Below, in pieces: positions 1 to 3,669 of a DNA stretch of 5,693 nucleotides. Under the pieces are notes generated by a model, which had not been told where the DNA came from, did not search any database, and saw nothing but the letters and a program-made list of their open reading frames with translations. Position 1 is the stretch's first letter. Every line of letters starts with the position of its first letter. The translations under genes were made by a program, and so were the position numbers. The stretch is from CAZILM01 sp964625325 (GTDB taxonomy: Bacteria; Patescibacteriota; Saccharimonadia; Saccharimonadales; CAYVSP01): NCBI GenBank assembly GCA_964625325.1, contig CAZVBA010000043.1, positions 1-5,693 on the forward strand, given 5' to 3'.

Positions 1-75
1 GCCAGTAGCTCAGCTGGTTAGAGCGTCTGCCTCTTAAGCAGAATGTCGTGGGTTCAAGTCCCACCTGGCCCTCCA
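1..75 (+). tRNA. tRNA-Lys (anticodon CUU), 5' end cut off
   Basis: The cloverleaf can be read directly. D stem GCTC/GAGC is at 8-11/21-24. The anticodon stem is 26-30/38-42 with loop CTCTTAA, so the anticodon is CTT (33-35) and the tRNA reads lysine AAG codons. T stem GTGGG/CCCAC is at 48-52/60-64 around TTCAAGT. The 3' acceptor strand CTGGCCC (65-71) pairs with GCCAG at 1-5, so two bases (predicted GG) lie before the window. The CCA end is encoded (73-75). The discriminator base is T72, which is unusual because bacterial tRNA-Lys normally has A. The last bases of this tRNA are the sequence repeated at 1001 and 2286, so this gene is the likely founding or anchoring site of the repeat array. 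Confidence 0.93.
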
Positions 76-76
76 A
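66..76 (+). repeat. Repeat site S1 (tRNA 3' end), TGGCCCTCCAA
   Basis: This 11-base segment covers most of the 3' acceptor strand, the discriminator, CCA and one flanking A. It recurs exactly at 1001-1011 and 2286-2296 on the same strand. In random sequence an 11-mer is not expected even twice in a window this size. Like the other copies it is followed closely by a hairpin terminator (85-111). Confidence 0.75.
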
Positions 77-84
77 TTCGACTT

Positions 85-114
85 AAACCCCCTCCGTCTG
101 GAGGGGGTTTTATT
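85..114 (+). terminator. Terminator T1 after tRNA-Lys
   Basis: A perfect 11-bp stem, AAACCCCCTCC (85-95) and GGAGGGGGTTT (100-110), encloses loop GTCT and runs into TTTTATTTT. It ends the tRNA transcript. It also lies just beyond the 3' end of the convergent minus-strand gene and may stop that transcript too, although the T run on the minus side is short. Confidence 0.88.
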
Positions 115-139
115 TTATAGCATCTAGAGCCGGTTAGAG

Positions 140-943
140 CTACGCTTCGGATTCCTGGGCGGCCGTGGACGCCAGGTCTTTTGCAAGCGCCATGTCTCCA
201 TCCAAAACAATGCCAAAACCGGGATAAAGCTGTTTGATATGACGCTCCTGCTCTGAGTCCACATAGAAAAGAGCCACTCGACCACGATCTTCCAGCTGCG
301 CTGCGGTCAGGTTGTGCCCTTCTGCAATACGATCAAAATCAATCTTACCGCCGCCTACGAACATTAGCCCACTAGCAACATCACGGACGATACCACCCTT
401 ATAGCCATTGACCGCCATGGCAAGAAATCCTTCGGGAACATCTGAAACCGGCACGCCATCTTCTACCGTAAACCGTTCTTGAGATCTACCTATGAGATTT
501 TCATGCGCTACCCGAGCAAAGGCCGTAGGATCCGCCACGGCTTCATCAAGCATTCCAATCACTCGCTTAGAATCGTCACTGAACTGCTCTGCCGTCAGAT
601 CTCCTAGCACAGCCTTATCACGAACCGTGGCTTCACCAGCCACAGTCCAAACCGTAGCAGCTGGCGAACCTGCTGCTAGCTCGCTTGCATGCGCCCATAC
701 TCCACCAACATGAAGATCATTAACTAGTTTTTCTACATCAGCCATATCCGCCCCATAGGCATCTGCCAAATTTTCTATTCGGCGACGCGTCTGAGGTAGA
801 GCTAACATGCCCGTGGGATCAAGGCCACGGTTCACCCGCCCCTCTAAGCCTCGCAAGCCGTGTGCTTCTCCATACTCATGAAGCTGCCCTGCTGCAGTAT
901 TGATGTCTACATCGGATTCTTGCTTAAATTGCTCTGCACTCAT
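140..943 (-). CDS. Hypothetical protein, 267 aa, family not recognised
   Basis: This is a long open frame with protein-like composition: acidic, rich in Ala, Glu and Asp, with no signal peptide and no membrane segment, so probably cytoplasmic. I do not recognise the family. The N-terminal half looks helical, with an Arg-rich patch (PQTRRRIENLADAYGADM) followed by more helix. The C-terminal third alternates short strand-like stretches (GGIVRDVASGLMFVGGG, RVALFYVD, GFGIVLDGD) with helices, as in a small alpha/beta domain. I prefer the ATG at 943 over the one at 949: an extended -10 box, TGCTAGACT (950-958, minus strand), ends exactly six bases before 943, the spacing seen at other genes here, and 949 would lie upstream of the predicted transcript start. 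The stop is TAG at 140-142. The gene is alone, convergent with tRNA-Lys, and is the only complete gene between repeat sites S1 and S2. Confidence 0.75.
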   Translation of the reverse strand: MSAEQFKQESDVDINTAAGQLHEYGEAHGLRGLEGRVNRGLDPTGMLALPQTRRRIENLADAYGADMADVEKLVNDLHVGGVWAHASELAAGSPAATVWTVAGEATVRDKAVLGDLTAEQFSDDSKRVIGMLDEAVADPTAFARVAHENLIGRSQERFTVEDGVPVSDVPEGFLAMAVNGYKGGIVRDVASGLMFVGGGKIDFDRIAEGHNLTAAQLEDRGRVALFYVDSEQERHIKQLYPGFGIVLDGDMALAKDLASTAAQESEA

Positions 944-949
944 TCTCAT

Positions 950-958
950 AGTCTAGCA
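950..958 (-). promoter_or_regulatory. Extended -10 promoter of the 267-aa gene, probably leaderless
   Basis: On the minus strand TG-C-TAGACT matches the extended -10 form TGnTATAAT at four of six hexamer bases, and six bases later comes ATG at 943. No Shine-Dalgarno motif is present and no clear -35 is visible. The same TGnTANNNT, six bases, start codon layout recurs at 1154, 2343 and 3655. Confidence 0.6.
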
Positions 959-1000
959 CGGAGCTACCCGCTCGTACTTCGGTTGCGATAGCGATTACTG

Positions 1001-1011
1001 TGGCCCTCCAA
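1001..1011 (+). repeat. Repeat site S2, exact copy of the tRNA-Lys 3' end
   Basis: TGGCCCTCCAA matches 66-76 exactly, including the CCA. No T-arm or D-arm remains upstream, so this is a 3'-terminal fragment only. The extended form ACTGTGGCCCTCCAA also resembles site S4 (ACTGTGTCCCTCTAA), 13 of 15 bases. No plus-strand gene lies upstream that would need the terminator that follows at 1029. Confidence 0.7.
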
Positions 1012-1028
1012 ATTTAGCTACAGATGTA

Positions 1029-1069
1029 AAAGAGTTTCAAAATCTATTTTTTGAAACTCTTTCTTGTTA
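1029..1069 (+). terminator. Hairpin T2, terminator-like
   Basis: A perfect 14-bp stem, AAAGAGTTTCAAAA (1029-1042) and TTTTGAAACTCTTT (1049-1062), has loop TCTATT and is followed by CTTGTT. The T run is interrupted, so termination may be weak. It does not follow a plus-strand gene. Its position 18 bases after site S2 copies the site-plus-hairpin arrangement seen elsewhere in the window. Confidence 0.6.
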
Positions 1070-1153
1070 TCCACCTCTGTTATCGCGAGTTCGCGTTATG
1101 GTTGGCACCGAAGTACTGTTTCTTGTAGATCCCTCTTAGTCAGGATGCTCGTT

Positions 1154-1162
1154 TGTTATCAT
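1154..1162 (+). promoter_or_regulatory. Extended -10 promoter of the nucleotidyltransferase pseudogene
   Basis: TG-T-TATCAT is followed by six bases and the GTG at 1169. It has the same leaderless layout as the promoters at 950, 2343 and 3655, which supports GTG 1169 as the original start of the now broken gene. No -35 match stands out. Confidence 0.5.
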
Positions 1163-1168
1163 TAATCT

Positions 1169-1547
1169 GTGATTAACCCACTCAAGCAATCGCGCTATAC
1201 TGCCATTTTCTCAACGACGCACTTAGCCATGAAGCATGGTTCCAAAACATCAACCCGCATATCAAAGCAAGCCTGTTGTATGGTTCAGTTGCCAAAGGCA
1301 CCAATCGGGGTGATTCCGACATAGACATTTTGCTCATTGTGCCTTTAGAAGTCGAACAAACTTACACGAGTGGTGAGTATTTTTATACCTCGTAATTAAT
1401 ATTGTACTGCGCTCAATTGAGCGTCTCAGGATAATTACACAAGAACAAATCGATACCTTTCAAAAAGAGGTCTTCCGCGGTGCGGTTATAGTTACAAGCA
1501 TCGACGATGAGGTCAAAAACCTGCTATCGCGAATTGCCAGAACCTAA
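1169..1547 (+). pseudogene. Nucleotidyltransferase (MNT/KNTase fold) pseudogene with two frameshifts
   Basis: Reading through two shifts gives a small nucleotidyltransferase of about 125 residues. GTG 1169 starts INPLKQ. The frame moves near 1183-1190 into a 70-codon stretch that carries the superfamily signature: YGSVAKG, then GDSDIDILLIV (the GS and DxD metal-binding motif), and ends SGEYFYTS at TAA 1393. The frame moves again and continues as INIVLRSIERLR, then FQKEVFRGAVIV, to TAA 1545. Both shifts have the same sense, equal to loss of one base. An active enzyme would transfer a nucleotide from NTP to a protein, RNA or small molecule; stand-alone MNT proteins often act as antitoxins to HEPN toxins, but no HEPN partner is present. 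The promoter and both ends are preserved, so decay looks recent, or else the shifts are sequencing errors. It lies directly upstream of the toxin-antitoxin pair. Confidence 0.8.
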
Positions 1548-1556
1548 CATAACTTA

Positions 1557-1585
1557 TTGACATAATAATCTATTGTATATACAAT
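1557..1585 (+). promoter_or_regulatory. Promoter of the relB-relE operon
   Basis: TTGACA (1557-1562) matches the sigma-70 -35 consensus, and TACAAT (1580-1585) lies 17 bases downstream as the -10. Transcription would begin about seven bases later, at or next to the ATG at 1593, so the mRNA is probably leaderless. This is the only promoter in the window with a perfect -35. Confidence 0.75.
1572..1585. promoter_or_regulatory. Palindromic operator over the relB -10 box
   Basis: ATTGTATATACAAT is a perfect 14-bp palindrome that contains the -10 hexamer. RelB-type antitoxins dimerise through ribbon-helix-helix domains and bind such palindromes to repress their own operon, with the toxin acting as co-repressor. 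The position would block RNA polymerase directly. That RelB binds here is inference. Confidence 0.65.
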
Positions 1586-1592
1586 GGATTAT

Positions 1593-1868
1593 ATGAAAAC
1601 AGCCATTGTAAACTTCAAAACTGATGACGAAACCAAGGCTAAAGCGCAAGCAGTAGCAAAGCAAATCGGCATCCCTTTAAGCAATCTGCTGAATGCCTAC
1701 CTCTACGAACTCGCCTCTACCGGCAGCGTGCACTTTACCGCCTCGGAGCCCATGACGGAAAAAATGGAGCAGATTATCGAACAGGCAGAAAAAGAAATTG
1801 CTGCGGACGAAGTAAGCGGGCCTTTCGAGAGCCTTGAAGAATTGTTCGCTCATCTGGATAGTCTGTAA
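1593..1868 (+). CDS. relB: RelB/DinJ-family antitoxin
   Basis: A 91-aa protein with the usual antitoxin layout. The N-terminal half (MKTAIVNFKTDDETKAKAQ, then IGIPLSNLLNAYLYELA) matches the RelB/DinJ ribbon-helix-helix DNA-binding fold, with the beta strand at about residues 2-8 followed by two helices. The acidic C-terminal tail (EQIIEQAEKEIAADE, then FESLEELFAHLDSL) would wrap and neutralise the toxin. I place the start at ATG 1593 and not at the in-frame ATG 1584, because 1584 lies inside the -10 box and palindrome while 1593 coincides with the predicted transcript start, and family members begin near this MKTAIVNF segment. The stop overlaps the toxin start by one base (TAATG). It neutralises RelE and probably represses the operon through the palindrome at 1572. 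It may also stabilise the surrounding array by addiction. Confidence 0.88.
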   Translation: MKTAIVNFKTDDETKAKAQAVAKQIGIPLSNLLNAYLYELASTGSVHFTASEPMTEKMEQIIEQAEKEIAADEVSGPFESLEELFAHLDSL

Positions 1869-2125
1869 TGACTATTGAGACCACCAGAGCTTTTGATAAG
1901 CAATATGCAAAACTCAATATCAAAGTCAAACTTGCATTCCAGCAGCGAGTTATATTATTCAAGGCAAGCCCGTTCGATACCAAGCTGCGAAACCATGCCT
2001 TAAAAGGTAAGTACTTGGGATACAGGAGTATCGACGTAACTGGTGATATCAGGGTGTTATATAAGGTTCACGGTGACACGGTAATAGTCTTTGGTTTTAT
2101 TGGCACGCATAGCCAGCTTTACTAA
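1868..2125 (+). CDS. relE: RelE/YafQ-family toxin (mRNA interferase)
   Basis: An 85-aa toxin of the RelE/ParE superfamily, closest in motif order to YafQ: NHALKGKYLGYRSI, then GDIRVLYKV, then IGTHSQLY at the C-terminus. In YafQ the catalytic histidines and aspartate lie in the equivalents of NHAL, YREcHIepD and GTH. Here H43, D60 and H81 are kept, but the middle histidine position is D56. This change could lower activity or alter chemistry. Family members cleave mRNA in the ribosomal A site and arrest growth when the antitoxin is lost. The ATG overlaps the relB stop (TAATG) with no Shine-Dalgarno, so translation is probably coupled. The full-length frame suggests it is maintained, unlike the decayed gene upstream. 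Confidence 0.87.
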   Translation: MTIETTRAFDKQYAKLNIKVKLAFQQRVILFKASPFDTKLRNHALKGKYLGYRSIDVTGDIRVLYKVHGDTVIVFGFIGTHSQLY

Positions 2126-2126
2126 A

Positions 2127-2279
2127 TTAAACCGCTCTCCTATTCATAGCGTTATAGTCTTCCAGGTCAGCTAGATATACTTGTCCATTGCGGCACTCCA
2201 TACCAAGATCAACGAGCCTGTCGTATAGTAGAATCAGACCGTCGACAAGTTCATCATTTGATAGGCGTTTCGCAAAAAT
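2127..2279 (-). pseudogene. Possible small minus-strand ORF or gene remnant, 50 codons
   Basis: Between relE and site S3 the minus strand holds a convincing coding-like frame ending AMNRRAV and TAA (2127-2129), with amphipathic helix character: FAKRLSNDELVDGL, LYDRLVDLGMEC, QVYLADLEDY. It has no ATG, GTG or TTG at its head. The most likely first codon is ATT (2277-2279), ten bases after a GGAGGG Shine-Dalgarno-like stretch. That stretch is the minus-strand reading of repeat site S3, with a TATACT box just upstream. It may therefore be a small gene whose ATG mutated to ATT, a gene cut by formation of the repeat, or chance. The open frame continues upstream through T3 as far as about 2335. I do not recognise the product. 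Confidence 0.35.
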
Positions 2280-2285
2280 ACTCGT

Positions 2286-2313
2286 TGGCCCTCCAAGTAT
2301 AAGCACTATGAAA
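2286..2313 (+). repeat. Repeat site S3, exact tRNA-end copy plus conserved tail
   Basis: TGGCCCTCCAA (2286-2296) equals the tRNA-Lys 3' end. It continues as AAGTATAAGCACTATGAAA (2295-2313), which matches the tail of site S5 (3607-3625) at 16 of 19 bases, all three differences being transitions. Terminator T3 begins within its last three bases. Confidence 0.7.
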
Positions 2314-2339
2314 GACTCCTCAGGTTGAGGAGTCTTTTT
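2311..2339 (+). terminator. Terminator T3
   Basis: A perfect 12-bp stem, AAAGACTCCTCA (2311-2322) and TGAGGAGTCTTT (2326-2337), has a 3-base GGT loop and a five-T run. It is 185 bases after the relE stop and would end the toxin-antitoxin transcript. It also insulates pepE, whose promoter starts four bases later. Confidence 0.88.
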
Positions 2340-2342
2340 GTT

Positions 2343-2351
2343 TGATATAGT
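2343..2351 (+). promoter_or_regulatory. Extended -10 promoter of pepE, probably leaderless
   Basis: TG-A-TATAGT is followed by six bases (TATCTT) and ATG 2358. A possible -35, TTGAGG (2325-2330), lies inside the T3 hairpin at a short 15-base spacing, so promoter and upstream terminator overlap. No Shine-Dalgarno is present. Confidence 0.68.
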
Positions 2352-2357
2352 TATCTT

Positions 2358-2999
2358 ATGAAGTTATATCTGTCGTCATATTTTCTTGGTAATCATCCCG
2401 AGGAATTGGCAAAGCTAGTCGGCTCCAACAAAAAAGTTGGAATTATTATGAATGCAGCCGATATTTACGGAAACGAAAAACGCCCAACCTATCTAGAGAA
2501 CGAGATTGAAAAAATGAAAGCTATCGGGCTTACCGCCGAAGAATTAGATTTACGTGATTATTTCAATTCTAGTGCACAATTAAAAACTAAGCTTCAAGAC
2601 TACGGACTAGTTTGGGTAATGGGCGGTAACTCTTTCACACTTCGCCAAGCAATGAGAATGAGTGGCTTTGACAGTATCATCAAAGATTTAGTTGCTAGTG
2701 AAAGTCTGGTGTATGGCGGTTTTAGCGCTGGCAGCTGTGTTGCAGCCCAAACATTAAAAGGTATAGAGCTTGTTGATAATCCAGAGCAAATACCCGAGGG
2801 CTATGATACAGAAATTATCTGGGAAGGACTCGGTCTTGTTGATTTCTCAATTGCTCCACATTATCGTTCTGAACATCCTGAGAGTGAAGAGATTGAGAAA
2901 GTAGTAAAATACTTCGAGGATAAAAGGATGCCATACAAGGCACTTCATGATGGTGAGGTATTAGTTATAAATGGTGCCGACGTAAGGCTCGCGAAATAA
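2358..2999 (+). CDS. pepE: Peptidase E-like serine peptidase (family S51)
   Basis: A 213-aa cytoplasmic protein, normal length for the dipeptidase E / Lmo0363-like branch of S51. The nucleophile elbow is GGFSAGS with Ser123. WVMGGNSFTL (86-95) is the conserved glycine-rich loop near the oxyanion hole. APHYRSEH (167-173) carries the family histidine, H168. S51 enzymes of this type release N-terminal aspartate from dipeptides or small peptides, giving amino acids for reuse; that specificity is inferred for this member. The first residues MKLYLSSYFLG are typical of the family start, and ATG 2358 lies at the predicted transcript start with no Shine-Dalgarno. It is the only gene between terminators T3 and T4, so monocistronic. 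A cyanophycinase-like activity is the main alternative, but the length favours peptidase E. Confidence 0.9.
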   Translation: MKLYLSSYFLGNHPEELAKLVGSNKKVGIIMNAADIYGNEKRPTYLENEIEKMKAIGLTAEELDLRDYFNSSAQLKTKLQDYGLVWVMGGNSFTLRQAMRMSGFDSIIKDLVASESLVYGGFSAGSCVAAQTLKGIELVDNPEQIPEGYDTEIIWEGLGLVDFSIAPHYRSEHPESEEIEKVVKYFEDKRMPYKALHDGEVLVINGADVRLAK

Positions 3000-3003
3000 A
3001 TCT

Positions 3004-3035
3004 TAGTCCTGATAAGTTCCACTGTGTCCCTCTAA
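3004..3035 (+). repeat. Repeat site S4 after pepE
   Basis: This segment matches site S6 at 22 of 29 bases without gaps: both read TAG, then YCCYGATAAG, then two pyrimidines, CCACT, four variable bases and CCCTC. It also resembles the T-loop to acceptor region of tRNA-Lys (AAGTYCCAC, then CCCTCYA). It begins four bases after the pepE stop and precedes terminator T4 by 12 bases. Confidence 0.55.
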
Positions 3036-3047
3036 GCCTATGTCTAG

Positions 3048-3072
3048 AACTCTCCTTTCATGGAGAGTTTTT
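3048..3072 (+). terminator. Terminator T4 after pepE
   Basis: An 8-bp stem, AACTCTCC (3048-3055) and GGAGAGTT (3062-3069), has a six-base loop and runs into TTTTT directly before the assembly gap. The true T run may be longer, because the sequence stops there. Confidence 0.8.
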
Positions 3073-3172
3073 NNNNNNNNNNNNNNNNNNNNNNNNNNNN
3101 NNNNNNNNNNNNNNNNNNNNNNNNNNNNNNNNNNNNNNNNNNNNNNNNNNNNNNNNNNNNNNNNNNNNNNNN
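3073..3172. other. Assembly gap, 100 N
   Basis: Exactly 100 undetermined bases is the usual placeholder for a gap of unknown size. The missing sequence should hold the promoter and N-terminal part of the GDPD gene, and could hold more. Distances and gene order across it depend on scaffolding. Confidence 0.97.
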
Positions 3173-3581
3173 ACTAGCAATCGAACCGCTCGCAGATTTG
3201 ATTGTCAAAAAAGGCCTAGAGAAACGCGTGTGTATTGGCGCATCTTTTGACGGCAGAGCCAAACGCGTAGCAGACCTTACAGAGCAGAAAAGTGGCATTA
3301 GGCCCGCAGCAGCCCTAGTTAGCGCTGCTGCTAATGTGAGACTTCTGTTGAGTGCAGCCCACTTGCCTATCAAGGAACATGCCAAAGGCGCTTCGTTCAT
3401 ACACGTACACAAGCAACTAGTTAGTAGATCTGTGGTTGAGGCCGCACACCGACAGAGCCTCAAAGTAATAACTTGGGTCGTAAATGATAAATGGACAATG
3501 CGAAAAGTATTAGATTTGGGAGTAGATGGCTTCATGACCGACTATCCCAAATGGGCGAAGGAGTTATTGGGCAAATTTTAG
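3173..3581 (+). CDS. Glycerophosphodiester phosphodiesterase family protein, C-terminal part
   Basis: The visible 135 residues are the C-terminal half of a GDPD TIM barrel. They include LAIEPLADLIVKKGL, then GASFDGRA (the family S/F-D strand end), KVITWVVNDKWTMR and the diagnostic GVDGFMTDYP before a short tail. Full-length GDPDs are about 230-260 residues, so roughly 100-120 residues, with the HRG motif and the Glu metal ligands, are lost in the assembly gap. The start cannot be seen. The family hydrolyses glycerophosphodiesters to sn-glycerol 3-phosphate and an alcohol, scavenging phospholipid head groups; substrate and location cannot be judged without the N-terminus. By analogy with its neighbours it is probably a single gene with its own promoter just after T4. 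The stop TAG (3579-3581) is the first triplet of repeat site S5. Confidence 0.9.
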
Positions 3582-3625
3582 ATACAACAGAACTTACTGC
3601 CGGCCCAAGCATAAGCGCTATAAAA
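3579..3625 (+). repeat. Repeat site S5 after the GDPD gene
   Basis: It starts with the TAG stop codon, as S6 does, and continues through CTTACTGCCGGCCC to AAGCATAAGCGCTATAAAA (3607-3625), the tail shared with S3 at 16 of 19 bases. Compared with S1-S3 it lacks the TCC of the CCCTCCAA core (GGCCC then AAG). It leads directly into terminator T5. Confidence 0.55.
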
Positions 3626-3650
3626 CACTTCTTTTTTCGGGAGTGTTTTT
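3622..3650 (+). terminator. Terminator T5 after the GDPD gene
   Basis: A ten-pair stem, AAAACACTTC (3622-3631) with GGAGTGTTTT (3640-3649) including one G-T pair, has an eight-base T-rich loop and is followed by TATTTT. It separates the GDPD gene from the Nudix gene, whose promoter follows within five bases. Confidence 0.78.
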
Positions 3651-3654
3651 ATTT

Positions 3655-3663
3655 TGCTAAACT
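3655..3663 (+). promoter_or_regulatory. Extended -10 promoter of the Nudix gene, probably leaderless
   Basis: TG-C-TAAACT is followed by six bases (AACCCT, read as AACCCT just before ATG 3670). The box matches TAnnnT, and the TG dinucleotide compensates for the lack of a clear -35. No Shine-Dalgarno is present. Confidence 0.58.
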
Positions 3664-3669
3664 AACCCT

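Larger units (their letters stand above)
974..1116. repeat. Concentric imperfect inverted repeat around repeat site S2 and hairpin T2
   Basis: GTACTTCGGT (974-983) is exactly complementary to ACCGAAGTAC (1107-1116). Inside these arms GCGATTACTGTGG (991-1003) pairs imperfectly with sequence near 1074-1086 (10 of 13). The centre of the outer arms coincides with the centre of the 14-bp hairpin at 1029-1062, so the whole 143 bp could fold as one bulged cruciform. The right arm is longer, leaving a bulge that holds a small CGCGA-GT-TCGCG hairpin (1084-1095). The region contains no gene. It could be a small non-autonomous element, a large recombination site or a decayed structured RNA. Confidence 0.5.

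Noticed and set aside
16..140. 9-mer GGTTAGAGC in the tRNA D-arm and again at 132-140
   Set aside because: A short match with no extension; it could be chance. It is not needed to explain the 3'-end repeats.
492..713. Plus-strand 73-codon ORF inside the 267-aa gene
   Set aside because: Antisense shadow with Ala/Ser-rich low-information translation and no promoter or ribosome site; the minus-strand frame is longer and has a promoter.
66..1011. CCCTCC in the sites as an anti-Shine-Dalgarno mimic
   Set aside because: The conserved stretch extends beyond CCCTCC on both sides and equals the tRNA acceptor end, which explains it better.
974..1116. Classical integron attC site
   Set aside because: No RYYYAAC/GTTRRRY core pair is found at the ends here or at the other five sites, and no integron integrase is in view.
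1774..1983. Minus-strand 69-codon ORF across the relB-relE junction
   Set aside because: Shadow of two genes with family support on the other strand.
3044..3535. Minus-strand ORF crossing the N gap
   Set aside because: It is antisense to the GDPD gene and depends on translating undetermined bases.
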